Positions 26,822 to 35,937 of a DNA stretch of 64,000 bases are shown one piece after another. Origin of the DNA: Thiocapsa imhoffii (GTDB lineage Bacteria; Pseudomonadota; Gammaproteobacteria; Chromatiales; Chromatiaceae); assembly GCF_016583985.1 (NCBI RefSeq), contig NZ_NRSD01000009.1:97818-161817 (forward strand), read 5' to 3'. How positions within the stretch are numbered: position 1 is the first letter of the stretch; every line of letters begins with the position of its first letter. The notes under the pieces are model-generated. The model saw only the letters and a program-made list of their open reading frames with translations. It was not told the DNA's origin and did not search any database. The position numbers and the translations under genes are program-made.

Positions 26822-27180
26822 GGAAAATAGAAGATGAGGTCTTTATCTAGCGTACGCCCGAAATCGACTGGAAAACGGTTTTTGATGTCATGTGACAGCG
26901 ATCGCGACCTCGCCACGGACAAATCATGTGAATCGGTGACCAGTCCGTCCGCCTCTCGAACCGCCGGGCAGTCGTCGTCTGAACACTCGGTGGGCGAGTT
27001 GAGGAATGCTAGTGGCATAGATGCTGGAACCGAGTTCAGCGAGCTTAGCACGTAACCCTCATCAACATCCTGCTGCGTGGCGGCCATTCCGACCGTTATG
27101 CTTGTATATTTTTGCCAATCAGCCGGCAAGCGCCTCATATGATTCGCCTCGGTTCTTTGACCAACAGACCCGAGTCCCAA
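26822..27180 (-). other. Stretch without a convincing gene
   Basis: A 122-codon minus-strand frame fills this gap and its stop overlaps the start of the downstream glycosyltransferase. The translation has no hydrophobic core pattern, domain or ribosome binding site. The composition is more AT-rich than the flanking genes. It could be a decayed gene or a leader region of the downstream operon. Confidence 0.25.
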
Positions 27181-28323
27181 TCAGCGTTCGACGCAATGTG
27201 TCCCCTGAGACTCGGCGGATGCTGTTTCAGTTCGCGAACGAAGCCCTGGCCTCCACACCATGAAAGGCCGCTCGACCAAGATGAAAAGCAACGCCCCCAC
27301 AAGCAGCACCACTGGCAGCACTACCAGCGACATCAGCACCAGGTTGAACCACAGTGGCTGCGATGCGAGCATCCACGGTAACGCCAGACGACCCACAGCG
27401 GAGATCACGTAGAAGTGATAGAGGTATAGCGTGTAGCACATGCCGCCGATCAGATAGACGGGCGCCACTGAGAGCACGCGTGAGGACCAACGCCCCCGCA
27501 GGCTGCCGAGCAGGATCAATAGCACCCAGGCCGGCATCAGTCCGGCGGCCCAAGCGGCGCCAGACAAACCAGACCCCAGCAGAGCCACACCCAATAGGGT
27601 CAGGCTGTCTCCAGTCAGTCCGAGGACGGGGCGTTGTTCCCAGCGGTTTACGAACACGTCCGCGGCCAGGATACCCGCTGCGAAAAATCCACTGTAGCGC
27701 AGTAGGGTGAGTCCGAAGAAAGAGTGTGCGACCACGGGCGCCTGATGGGCCCAGCCACCCAGCAGCACAAGCGACGCTAGCGCAAGCCGCCGTGGCAGCG
27801 TACCGACCAGACCAAGCGCCGCTAGCAGCAGCGGCGCAAGCACATAGAATTGGAATTCCACCTCCAGCGACCAGGCCACGAAATTGATGGTACTAGCCCC
27901 GCCGAACACGAAATGGTGGATGTAGAGCGCGCTGGCCACCAGGTGCGGAAACAGTTCCAACGCATCCATGCCGAGTACCAGCACCAGCAGGGTATAGATC
28001 AGCAACAAATTGACCAGGTACGGCGGTTCCAGTCGCGTCAGTCGTCTCGCAAAGTAATGCCCAATGCGTGGCACCGTACCGGCTAGGAACGGCCGGGAGA
28101 TAATGAAACCGCTCAGGGCGAAGAACAGCGGTACCCCGATATGGCCGTGTGCCAATAGGTCCGATAGCCAGTCCGACTCGCCCCGACGCCCAGTTTTGGT
28201 AACTAAATAGTCGTTCAAATGATAGAGGATCACAGCCATGATCGCGACGAAGCGCAGGCCGTCGATCACAGGTACGAAGTCGCCGGCCGCGGTCGGCCGC
28301 CGCAGCCAGCGTCTCAGTTGCAC
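27181..28323 (-). CDS. OafA/YrhL-type membrane acyltransferase (acyltransferase 3)
   Basis: 380-residue inner-membrane protein with about ten helices. It opens with VIDGLRFVAIMAVILYHLND, carrying the conserved arginine and the catalytic-type histidine. HIGVPLFFALSGFIISRPFL, then RRLTRLEPPYLVNLL, and WSLEVEFQFYVLAPLLL are the other family motifs. It would acylate (usually acetylate) a sugar of the polysaccharide at the membrane. Length and topology are standard and there is no C-terminal SGNH domain. The genes on both sides are on the same strand, 143 bases upstream and about 360 bases downstream. Confidence 0.9.
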   Translation of the reverse strand: MQLRRWLRRPTAAGDFVPVIDGLRFVAIMAVILYHLNDYLVTKTGRRGESDWLSDLLAHGHIGVPLFFALSGFIISRPFLAGTVPRIGHYFARRLTRLEPPYLVNLLLIYTLLVLVLGMDALELFPHLVASALYIHHFVFGGASTINFVAWSLEVEFQFYVLAPLLLAALGLVGTLPRRLALASLVLLGGWAHQAPVVAHSFFGLTLLRYSGFFAAGILAADVFVNRWEQRPVLGLTGDSLTLLGVALLGSGLSGAAWAAGLMPAWVLLILLGSLRGRWSSRVLSVAPVYLIGGMCYTLYLYHFYVISAVGRLALPWMLASQPLWFNLVLMSLVVLPVVLLVGALLFILVERPFMVWRPGLRSRTETASAESQGTHCVER

Positions 28324-28466
28324 GGCGAGATGCTCATGGTTATGCGCGGCACGTCTGGAGCCTCAACGGCGGATCAACTCTGCCGTCTGCTAGGCCAAAG
28401 GATCCGCTGCCGCAAGGCCAACGGTATACTCAAGCCTTCTCGTCACGGCACGGTGGACAGGGGGAA

Positions 28467-29585
28467 TCACCTAGCAGCCTGCTGGATCCAATTGACCAGA
28501 GGTCGCGAGCACCGCGCCCAGCGGAAACGCTCCGCATTGACACGGGCGGCACGTGCGCGCTCCTCCCAGGCAGCGCGATCCTGCAGCAACGTACCGAGGG
28601 CATTGGCCGCCGCCACCACATCACCTGCTGGAACCACGACACCGCCAGGCCCCGCTATCTCCGGCGGGGCACCGCAGTCGGAAACCACGCAAGGTGTATA
28701 AAAGGCTTGCGCCTCCACCGCCGGAATGCCGAAGGACTCACACCGACTCAACAGGCAAAACACGCGCGCCCGGGCATAGTGGGCATGCAGATCCGCCCTG
28801 GAGACCTTCCCCACCACGAAAACCTGTTTACCGAGCTCGAGGGCATCGATCCGCGCCCGAATGAAACGGGCGTAACCCTCATCCGCCCAAGGCCCTACCA
28901 GTATCAGCGATGCTTCTATACCGTTACGCCGTAGCAGTGCCAGCGCCGAGATTACATCCTCGACCGCCTTGTGCCGCGCCATCACCGAGACCACGAGGAT
29001 CTCTGCGCGCCGCTCATCAAACGTCTTCGCATCGCACCCCGCGACGAAAGTCTCGTCATCCAGGCCTTGCGGCAGCAACCGCCAATCACGCGGCTCGATC
29101 CCGGCATTGTCGGCATAGATTCGACGCATGTAATTGGAATTGAAAAACATTACGGCGGCATTCCGTTGCGCTTTACGGTACGCTGCGCGCTGCAACGCCG
29201 CTTTGAAGTGGTCAGACGAGCCTTTCTGAGCCTCGCGCACGAGGCACCAGGGATTCTGCGCAAGCACCAGTTGTGGCAGTTCCACGCGATCTGCCGTGAC
29301 TCCGGCTGGAGAGAACAGTGTCTGCACACTCTGTCGACGCAGCAGTGCCGGCATCTTAACCGTCTCCCACCACCAGCGGCCATGCCACCCCGCCGTTAAC
29401 GCCGGGCATTCCACCAGATCGAGCTCGCCGCGAAATGTCAGGGCCAGATCCCGGTTGCCAGCGTGATAGAGCAAGATGTGCCGATCAGACAGTGCCGGGG
29501 ACTTCAAAACCTGTCGGATATGTCCCACCAACACATGCCGGCCGGACAGGTTGGTAACCGATAGCGCATTGAATGCAACACGCAT
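28467..29585 (-). CDS. Family 4 glycosyltransferase
   Basis: 372-residue GT-B protein. MRVAFNALSVTNLSGRHVLV at the N-terminus is the acceptor-domain strand and loop. The C-terminal domain carries VSVMARHKAVEDVISALALL, VGPWADEGYARFI and CLLSRCESFGIPAVEAQAFY (the Glu pair), then TPCVVSDCGAPPEI. The start is the first ATG of the frame and matches the family N-terminus. The next gene upstream, another GT4, ends 34 bases away, so the two are cotranscribed. Donor and acceptor are unknown. Confidence 0.9.
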   Translation of the reverse strand: MRVAFNALSVTNLSGRHVLVGHIRQVLKSPALSDRHILLYHAGNRDLALTFRGELDLVECPALTAGWHGRWWWETVKMPALLRRQSVQTLFSPAGVTADRVELPQLVLAQNPWCLVREAQKGSSDHFKAALQRAAYRKAQRNAAVMFFNSNYMRRIYADNAGIEPRDWRLLPQGLDDETFVAGCDAKTFDERRAEILVVSVMARHKAVEDVISALALLRRNGIEASLILVGPWADEGYARFIRARIDALELGKQVFVVGKVSRADLHAHYARARVFCLLSRCESFGIPAVEAQAFYTPCVVSDCGAPPEIAGPGGVVVPAGDVVAAANALGTLLQDRAAWEERARAARVNAERFRWARCSRPLVNWIQQAAR

Positions 29586-29619
29586 CAGCGCCCCCCGCTG
29601 GCGACGCGATACAAAGCGA

Positions 29620-30726
29620 TCATGCTCCCGCTCCTGCGGCCACCTTCCGATAGAGCTTCACCAAGCGCTGGGCAAATATACGGGTATCGAACTGCATCAG
29701 GTGACGTTGCGCGCGACCCAGCATGTCACGGCGAAGATCGGGGTCATCAAGCAACCGCAGTGCCTGGGTCGCGAATCCAACCGTGTCCGTCGGGCTCCAG
29801 TAAAGACCGGCATCGCCGACGACCTCGGGTAATGAACCGGTGTCCGCACAGACTACCGGACACCCCATACGTAGTGCCTCCAGCGGCGGCCAGCCGAACC
29901 CCTCATAGAGACTCGGAAACAGCAACAGCACAGCACGCCGATAAAGCTCGGCAAGCTCGGCATCCTCGGGGTTCACCACATAGCGGACATGCGTTTCAAG
30001 ATTGAGAGCCGCCGTCATGCGCCTGAGCTCCTCCGTTGGTGCCGGGCCCGCCATCACTAAGTCTAAGGTCGGACGACTCCGCACCAGATGGGAAAAAATG
30101 CTCAGGACTCCGGTTCGGTTCTTGTAAAAACTGTTGTTCCCCACGTGTAACACAAAAGGCGAACTGGAACCATAACAGTCCGGCTCAACCAACCCAACAG
30201 CCGAAAAATCCTTTATAGGCAGATGGATGACCGTATCAACAAAGCGCCCGGTCAGTGCGTGCACGTCGTCCGCCGTCTGCCGGCTAACCGCGCACACCCA
30301 CCCTGCTCTGGCGATGACACGCAAACTGGCATTGATGAGTTGCCTCGCCGCCCATCCCGGCGCACGCACACCGAAACGGCCACGGGCCTGAAGGGCGGGG
30401 ATCACATCATGCACCGTGACTAGCGTTCGAGACCACGGGAGCCCCGCAACCATATAGCCGAAGCTGGCGTCGAGCAGGTGGTAGACATCCGCCTTCGCAG
30501 CCTGTGCACGCCCCCGCGCAACGAACGTGCTGCTCACCCGGTTGAAACGCTCCATCAGCCGGCCGCCATTCGCATCCTCATGCGCACCCAAAAGCTGCAC
30601 CAGCTCAACCTCCCATTCCGGCGCAGATGTTGCTAACCCACGAGCGACCAGCTCGGCGTAAACCGACATGCTCCCCGGCATACCTGGCGAGGCCGTCGAC
30701 AGCAGCGCAACACGCAAACGACTCAT
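29620..30726 (-). CDS. Family 4 glycosyltransferase
   Basis: 368-residue GT-B protein. The start at ATG 30726 gives MSRLRVALLSTASPGMPGSM; an earlier start 18 codons upstream lacks support. C-terminal domain motifs are FVLHVGNNSFYKNRTGVLSI, RRAVLLLFPSLYEGFGWPPL and EALRMGCPVVCADTGSLPEV, with the conserved E-x7-E. Typical of glycosyltransferases assembling polysaccharide repeats. It is the first gene of a two-GT pair with 28467-29585. The 309 bases on its 5' side hold no convincing gene. Confidence 0.9.
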   Translation of the reverse strand: MSRLRVALLSTASPGMPGSMSVYAELVARGLATSAPEWEVELVQLLGAHEDANGGRLMERFNRVSSTFVARGRAQAAKADVYHLLDASFGYMVAGLPWSRTLVTVHDVIPALQARGRFGVRAPGWAARQLINASLRVIARAGWVCAVSRQTADDVHALTGRFVDTVIHLPIKDFSAVGLVEPDCYGSSSPFVLHVGNNSFYKNRTGVLSIFSHLVRSRPTLDLVMAGPAPTEELRRMTAALNLETHVRYVVNPEDAELAELYRRAVLLLFPSLYEGFGWPPLEALRMGCPVVCADTGSLPEVVGDAGLYWSPTDTVGFATQALRLLDDPDLRRDMLGRAQRHLMQFDTRIFAQRLVKLYRKVAAGAGA

Positions 30727-31035
30727 CGAATTGCCAACCCCTGCATCAGACGTCCCGAGCGATGGCGCCCGGTCGAGCACAAACCAAGATTAAGCAAGCG
30801 CGTTCCTCTACACATCACACGCACGCAGGTGTCAATCAGCTGCGCGCTGTAAAGTTCGAATAGCCCGCTCCGGTGAGGACCCGAGGTGCCAGTGCCAATC
30901 GGAATCTAACCTGGCGACATAGATATTCCCGTCCCGCAGCCATGCCGTCGGGGGCTATCCGATCCATAGCCAAGCAGTGACGACTGCGGTTAGGGCAACT
31001 ACGACCTGGAGACGGAGCCACGTCGTTACCACCGT
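30727..31035. other. Intergenic stretch
   Basis: About 309 bases between the GT4 gene and the FkbM gene. Small open frames on both strands show no domain or start signal. It marks a composition change from GC-rich to the AT-richer FkbM gene and may be an insertion boundary. Confidence 0.35.
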
Positions 31036-31764
31036 TCACGCGTGGCCAAACAGGGCCGTACACCACGCCATTCTGTTGCAACGCATAGCTTTCTCATAAA
31101 AATCTACGGGAACGAATCCGGCTTCTGTAAGGTAAGCAATCAGTTCAGTCGCTGTCGCTTGACCTTCATACAAGCTAAAAAAATTCATTTCCAGCTGCAC
31201 GAAGTTGATTTGCCCCGCTTTGAAGGAAGACCCTGCCCCCCTGAGCACCTCCATCTCGAAGCCTTGCGTATCAATTTTTAATAGATTTAGCTGTTTGATG
31301 CCTTGCGATTCGAGAAAGCTATCGACCGTTTCGATCCGAACTTTTTCCTTCCTGGAAAGTCCTGTTTTTCGGAAAGGGTTCTGATCCGAAGCAGACAAAT
31401 CTAGGAACGAGCTCAACAAGCTATTCCGATAGTTTCGGAAACTACGCACTTCGCTCCGAGCACCCAGCCCGTAATTATAGATTTGTACATTTTCAGGATA
31501 GCACTTACTTTCGAGGTCACGGAAGATGATTGACGATGGCTCGAAAGCATAGATTTTCGGAGATACGAAGACATCAAGCAAGGCGTCGATTGTCTGGCCT
31601 GAATTCGCACCGACGTCAAGAATGATTGGCGATGGCGAGCCGATCAGCTTGCCGAGATCCTCGAAAAGGTAACGTCCGGTGAGCGCATCTCTTGGTGAAC
31701 TAATGATACGCAAGCCAAACGGAGCGAAAGCACCGTTCACCAGTCTCTTGAGTTTCTCTTTCAT
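31036..31764 (-). CDS. FkbM-family methyltransferase
   Basis: 242-residue SAM-dependent methyltransferase. Motif I is PIILDVGANSGQTIDALLDV, motif II is KIYAFEPSS, and the FkbM region continues with VRIETVDSFLESQGIKQLNL and LLKIDTQGFEMEVLRGAGSS. This family O-methylates sugars and other small substrates, so it probably methylates a repeat-unit sugar. The gene is clearly AT-richer than its neighbours and uses many AT-ending codons, a sign of separate acquisition. Non-coding spacers lie on both sides (309 and 78 bases), so it is not tightly coupled to the flanking genes. Confidence 0.9.
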   Translation of the reverse strand: MKEKLKRLVNGAFAPFGLRIISSPRDALTGRYLFEDLGKLIGSPSPIILDVGANSGQTIDALLDVFVSPKIYAFEPSSIIFRDLESKCYPENVQIYNYGLGARSEVRSFRNYRNSLLSSFLDLSASDQNPFRKTGLSRKEKVRIETVDSFLESQGIKQLNLLKIDTQGFEMEVLRGAGSSFKAGQINFVQLEMNFFSLYEGQATATELIAYLTEAGFVPVDFYEKAMRCNRMAWCTALFGHA

Positions 31765-31842
31765 CTTAAAATAGGCTTCCGTTCGTTGAGGACCTTGTGA
31801 TCACTCGGTAAAATGCCGCGCTCCCCCCATTGCTACTGAACA

Positions 31843-32754
31843 TCATCCGGTCAAATCAGCGCTCGATTCAGCGTTGGCAGGTGGCGTATCCCCGGCTAAG
31901 AGCCTAGGACCTTGTCGTACCAATCCCAACGCCTGTCTCATGCCGCGAAGCTCAGCCAAGAGCGTCAGCGGGATCCACCATGGTTGCTGAAGGTGATGCC
32001 GCGTTCGCACCGCGCGCAACGGCCGTGCCAGCAGCCGCCACCACCAACCCGGCGGCCTCACACGCAGCCAGAAATAGTAGGCCCCGACGCTATGTCCAGG
32101 TTTGATCGTGCGCAGGTGATGCCCATGCGCCCGTGTCCCGCCCGAGGAGACTTGAAGGTGGTGGATCAGCGCCGCAGGCTCATAGCGGATAGCCCCATAT
32201 CGTGCCGTGAAACGATGAGCAAACTCCGCCTCGAACCGATAGGCCGCCCCGACGAAGTTCTCGTCGAAACCGCCCAACGCCAGCGCCATGTCGCGACTGA
32301 CGGAGAAGTTACCGCCCATGAACTCATTGACCCACGCTGATGCCGTACTGTTGAAGCGGAAACGCTCGTTGGGTGCTAGTGGCGAAGAACACTCGCCAGG
32401 TTGCAGTACCTGCCCGGCAATCAGACCCGGATGCACCGCTTGCGCCCGTAGATGGGCGCCCACTAGATCATCACCGGGCCGGATATCGTCGTCGAGAAAC
32501 AGGACGATCTCGCTCCGCGCTGCCAGCAAGCCTGTATTCATCGCCCCTGGAATCGACGGCTGCATCAGGCGAATCCAGCGGATCCGGCCTTGCGCATGCA
32601 GCCTTTGTAATTGCTGCTGGGCGTATTCCGTATGCCGATCGGTCTGATCAACGACAACGATCTCCGATGGAGCAGGACTCAGAGCCTGCAATTGGCGCAG
32701 GCTTTCGAGCAAGACCGCCTCTCGCCGATAGGTGGGAATCAAAACACTGAGCAT
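31843..32754 (-). CDS. Family 2 glycosyltransferase
   Basis: 303-residue GT2 protein. MLSVLIPTYRREAVLLESLR is the nucleotide-binding strand. VLFLDDDIRPGDDLVGAHLR has the metal-binding DDD, and FMGGNFSVSRDMALALGGFD is the acceptor-side region, followed by FEAEFAHRF. The C-terminal 100 residues are basic and Trp/Leu-rich (WWWRLLARPLRAV), suggesting peripheral membrane contact. The start is the first ATG and the length is standard. The methyltransferase gene upstream ends 40 bases away. Confidence 0.9.
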   Translation of the reverse strand: MLSVLIPTYRREAVLLESLRQLQALSPAPSEIVVVDQTDRHTEYAQQQLQRLHAQGRIRWIRLMQPSIPGAMNTGLLAARSEIVLFLDDDIRPGDDLVGAHLRAQAVHPGLIAGQVLQPGECSSPLAPNERFRFNSTASAWVNEFMGGNFSVSRDMALALGGFDENFVGAAYRFEAEFAHRFTARYGAIRYEPAALIHHLQVSSGGTRAHGHHLRTIKPGHSVGAYYFWLRVRPPGWWWRLLARPLRAVRTRHHLQQPWWIPLTLLAELRGMRQALGLVRQGPRLLAGDTPPANAESSADLTG

Positions 32755-32794
32755 GAGGATTGGGTGCGTCGATACAGCGGCAACAGCAGTCGGC

Positions 32795-33487
32795 TCAGGC
32801 TGCAGGCTTCACCCAAATTGTTGTTTGGCTAGGGTAGCCGATGAAGGGCGCGCAGCCCCCGAAGACCTGCTTATTCCAGCCGGCCGGGATCAATCGGTCG
32901 ACATCGTTGAACCAGTGCCAGTCCGTGTTGTCCACGACCAACAAGCCGCCCGGAAGGATTCGCGGCACGGCCGCCTCGATGCAGGCCAAGCGATAGTTCC
33001 CGTCGATCAACACAAGGTCGAAATCCTCGGGTACCTCGTCGATACAGTGAACATAACCCTGCTGCTCCCGTTCAAAGCGAACGGCCACTTGGTCGAACCC
33101 TGCCAAACGCTCCAGGGCAAGCTCGAACCAGCCAGAATCGCCTTCCACGGAATACACCTGCGCGCCGCGTTGCGCCCAGTACAACGTCGAGTGGCCCGAA
33201 CCGTACTCGAACACACGGCTACCTGGACGTAGGTACTGCTCCACCGCTCGGATCGCATCGAAGGTCAACCATGGCAATGCCATCGCGAGAGGCGTGCGCC
33301 GTTGAATCATCGATCGGAGCCAGACGACCACGTCGGTGGGATGCCTCGAGAAGGTCATGCGGGCCGTCATATACAGGGCGCGCGCCCCGATGGTCAGGGG
33401 GTCACGCCGCCAGGGGATCTGACCGTCGCGCGACGGATCGAACCGGGAAGGGTCTTGAAACAGCCGGACGAGGGGGGAATCAGCCAC
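32795..33487 (-). CDS. Class I SAM-dependent methyltransferase
   Basis: 230-residue methyltransferase-like protein. SRVFEYGSGHSTLYWAQRGA is motif I, and QVYSVEGDSGWFELALERLA follows. DFDLVLIDGNYRLACIEAAV is the Asp-containing motif III/IV region, and LPGGLLVVDNTDWHWF closes the fold. The start is the GTG at 33487, which shares its first base with the TAG stop of the upstream acetyltransferase and has GAGG seven bases before it; longer frames read back through that gene and are wrong. It probably methylates a sugar or another precursor; the substrate is unknown. Confidence 0.82.
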   Translation of the reverse strand: MADSPLVRLFQDPSRFDPSRDGQIPWRRDPLTIGARALYMTARMTFSRHPTDVVVWLRSMIQRRTPLAMALPWLTFDAIRAVEQYLRPGSRVFEYGSGHSTLYWAQRGAQVYSVEGDSGWFELALERLAGFDQVAVRFEREQQGYVHCIDEVPEDFDLVLIDGNYRLACIEAAVPRILPGGLLVVDNTDWHWFNDVDRLIPAGWNKQVFGGCAPFIGYPSQTTIWVKPAA

Positions 33488-34020
33488 TACCTTAACCTCA
33501 TGAAGCGGGCCGGTACTCCGCAGACGATGCTGCTCGGCGCCACGTCCGCAGTGACTACGGCACCGGCCGCTACGATGGCGCCGTCCCCGATTGTGACGCC
33601 CGGCAGGACGATCGCACGCGCGCCAAGCCAGCAGTCCGCGCCGATCCGCACAGGTGCGTGCAGCGGGGACTGACGCCACATCGGTACGCTCGCCGAAGTG
33701 CCGTGATTATGATCGGTGACAAAGCAGTTCGGCGCCAGCATGGTCCCCTCCCCGATGAATAGCGGTCCGGACAGGTCGAAGAGCGTTCCGCGCCCGATGA
33801 ACACATGCTCCGCAAGGCTAACGCCAGCACCGTTGCCGACGAGCTTGAACACCACCTGCGCCTCGAGCACGACACGCCCACCTGCTTCCAATGCCTTTGG
33901 GCGTGAGATCTCGCAGCGCGAACCCACTCTAACCTTTGATGCAAGCCGCGCCCCTCGGGCGCGCAGCCAGCTTGCGCGCAAATAGTCCGAAGCAACAGCA
34001 ATGGATTCATTCCGCGTCAT
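33487..34020 (-). CDS. Hexapeptide-repeat acyltransferase
   Basis: 177-residue left-handed beta-helix acyltransferase of the maltose-acetyltransferase/WcaB type. Repeats run through GAGVSLAEHVFIGRGTLFDL, and CFVTDHNHGTSASVPMWRQS contains the catalytic-type histidine. RIGADCWLGARAIVLPGVTI and GDGAIVAAGAVVTADVAPSS, then IVCGVPARFM, form the last coils. It probably O-acetylates a sugar. It overlaps the next GT2 gene by 14 bases on its 5' side and the methyltransferase start by one base on its 3' side, inside a tightly packed run of six genes. Confidence 0.9.
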   Translation of the reverse strand: MTRNESIAVASDYLRASWLRARGARLASKVRVGSRCEISRPKALEAGGRVVLEAQVVFKLVGNGAGVSLAEHVFIGRGTLFDLSGPLFIGEGTMLAPNCFVTDHNHGTSASVPMWRQSPLHAPVRIGADCWLGARAIVLPGVTIGDGAIVAAGAVVTADVAPSSIVCGVPARFMRLR

Positions 34021-34954
34021 TGCGATACCCTCGCGGCCTAAGGAGCCGGAGCAGCGCCCGCAGGTGCAGTGGTCGGGCCCGCAGGGCTTTGACGAAGTGC
34101 TGCCGGGCCAACTGAGGATCGCGTGCCGCTACGCATGAGCCGACAAAGTAGTGAAAGTGCGCCACTTCGCTCCGCCTTGAACGTCCATTTTCCTTCGTCG
34201 GCGTCCATCGGCCTTCCGGCAGTGGTGGTTCGGGTTGGCCCGCTCGGCGGCAACGTGCCGCTTCAACCGCCAACTCACCAAACTCAAATTGGCGACTCCC
34301 CATTCGGTGGCTGATACCGCCGGCACTTTGCCGACTGCGGTAGAGCACCTCGGATAGGGCGGTCATTTCTCCACGCTCGGCAAGTCGCAGCCATAAATCC
34401 ATATCCTGAGCGACGATAAAGGGATGCCTGTAACCCCCGACCCGCCGATAAGCATCGGCGCGAAACATCACGCTCCCGTGACACGGACCACGAATTCCCG
34501 GCACCTGCAGCGTCGCCAGCCCATTGCGCAGATCGGCTTCCGTGAGAACAGCATCGAACAGGAACTCCTCCGAGGGCCCCACCATCCGTGTCCCCGTAGA
34601 CACCAAAACGCAATCCTGGCGCAGACGCAGACGCAGCAACTGCTGGGCAAATCGCCCGGGCAGCGACAGGTCACCACCCGCGTCCTGTCGGGCAATGAAT
34701 TCCCCACGAGCGTAATCGCAACCCCTAATCAGAGCGGACGTAAGCCCTGCATTGGCCTGGCTGAGCACGTGAAGACGCGGATCGCGACGGGCATACTGCT
34801 CCAGAATCGACGGCGTGGCGTCTGTGGAACCGTCATCGACGACGACGAACTCCAAATCAACTTCTTCTTGTGCCAGGACGCTTTCGAGGGTGCGCTCAAG
34901 ATCAGCAGCCCCGTTATAAACCCCCATCACAACCGAGACGCTCGGGTCGCTCAT
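34007..34954 (-). CDS. Family 2 glycosyltransferase
   Basis: 315-residue GT2 protein. MSDPSVSVVMGVYNGAADLE opens the GT-A fold, with VVVDDGSTDATPSILEQYAR next. FIARQDAGGDLSLPGRFAQQ stands where most relatives have a D-x-D-D metal motif; here it reads QDAGGD, a slightly altered motif. DMDLWLRLAERG is the acceptor-side conserved region. Start at ATG 34954, which overlaps the stop of the upstream exostosin-like gene (ATGA); the frame's earlier starts fall inside that gene. The C-terminus is basic and Leu/Arg-rich. Confidence 0.88.
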   Translation of the reverse strand: MSDPSVSVVMGVYNGAADLERTLESVLAQEEVDLEFVVVDDGSTDATPSILEQYARRDPRLHVLSQANAGLTSALIRGCDYARGEFIARQDAGGDLSLPGRFAQQLLRLRLRQDCVLVSTGTRMVGPSEEFLFDAVLTEADLRNGLATLQVPGIRGPCHGSVMFRADAYRRVGGYRHPFIVAQDMDLWLRLAERGEMTALSEVLYRSRQSAGGISHRMGSRQFEFGELAVEAARCRRAGQPEPPLPEGRWTPTKENGRSRRSEVAHFHYFVGSCVAARDPQLARQHFVKALRARPLHLRALLRLLRPRGYRNDAE

Positions 34955-35937
34955 GACTCCAAGCGACCCTGATGCCATCTTCCGCGCAAGACGCGCCCAA
35001 ACGCCATGCGCATCGAGTCCGCAGCAGCAAGCGCTGCAAGTCCCGGTGCGACCGGCTGTCTGCCTTTGTCGTCCATGCCAGCCTTGAGCTCCATGACCCA
35101 GGAAAACAAGGTTGCACCAGCGGTCTGCGGGGAAAACCAAACTTCCCATGCCTGACGCGCACGCCGCCCCATATCTAGCCCCAGGCCTGCAGCCTCCTCA
35201 AGCATCTTCGGAATCGCAGCAACCTCCCGTTCACGCACTCGAAGCGCAAATTGACCCCAATTCGGTCCCTTCGGCTCAACCCAGTCGTCGGAGATGATCA
35301 CAGGAACCCGCCCGGCCATCATCGTCTCGAAGATCCGAAAACTCGATGTGCCTCCGCCTCGCGGACACAAGACAAAAAGGCTGGCACGCAGACTTTCGAC
35401 AAATCGCGCTTTCGCTTCGCACGGCGGAACGGGGTCTCTCGCCGAGTCGATAAATAGGCCCCCCGCACCCTGCAGTGCGAGGATCTGTTCCCGCACCGGA
35501 TGATTGGCACCTGCCCCGACAAACGAGAAAAGATACTCCGGCGCAATATCGGCGAAGCAATCCGTCGGATCATGAAGCGCTGTACGCAGATAAAACCCCG
35601 CACGGTGTTGGAGAGGGTCGTACCAACGTGATGGCACCGAAGCATAAATGCCTGGAACAGTCGGTAACGGATCGTCCCCGCCATGCACGATAAAACACTT
35701 GCTCGGGTCCTTCCTGAAGATGCACGAGGCGCGCACGTCCTGAAGCCCACGATGCATTGACCCGACGAACAAAACAATCTCAGCGATACCCGCTTCCTCC
35801 TCCAGACGCACGTCGCACGTTCGGCATCGAGCCAGTAGTACCTGCAAACGCTCTGCATCGCGACGGAAATAGGCCAACTCGCCGTCGGTAACCGTCGTTG
35901 TGATGTGAATGCTGGTCGTCAAGACGTTTCCATCCAA
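34951..35937 (-). CDS. Exostosin-like glycosyltransferase
   Basis: 328-residue protein with the GT47/exostosin signature in its C-terminal half: LFVLCPRGGGTSSFRIFETM, MAGRVPVIISDDWVEPKG. Upstream are KCFIVHGGDDPLPTVPGIYA and YLFSFVGAGANHPVREQI, matching the family's N-terminal half. Exostosin domains transfer uronic acid or related sugars in eukaryotic heparan sulfate synthesis, while bacterial members occur in polysaccharide clusters with unknown linkages. It overlaps the upstream GT2 gene by 19 bases and the downstream one by 4. A second, divergent member is at 39228-40241. Confidence 0.85.
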   Translation of the reverse strand: MDGNVLTTSIHITTTVTDGELAYFRRDAERLQVLLARCRTCDVRLEEEAGIAEIVLFVGSMHRGLQDVRASCIFRKDPSKCFIVHGGDDPLPTVPGIYASVPSRWYDPLQHRAGFYLRTALHDPTDCFADIAPEYLFSFVGAGANHPVREQILALQGAGGLFIDSARDPVPPCEAKARFVESLRASLFVLCPRGGGTSSFRIFETMMAGRVPVIISDDWVEPKGPNWGQFALRVREREVAAIPKMLEEAAGLGLDMGRRARQAWEVWFSPQTAGATLFSWVMELKAGMDDKGRQPVAPGLAALAAADSMRMAFGRVLRGRWHQGRLES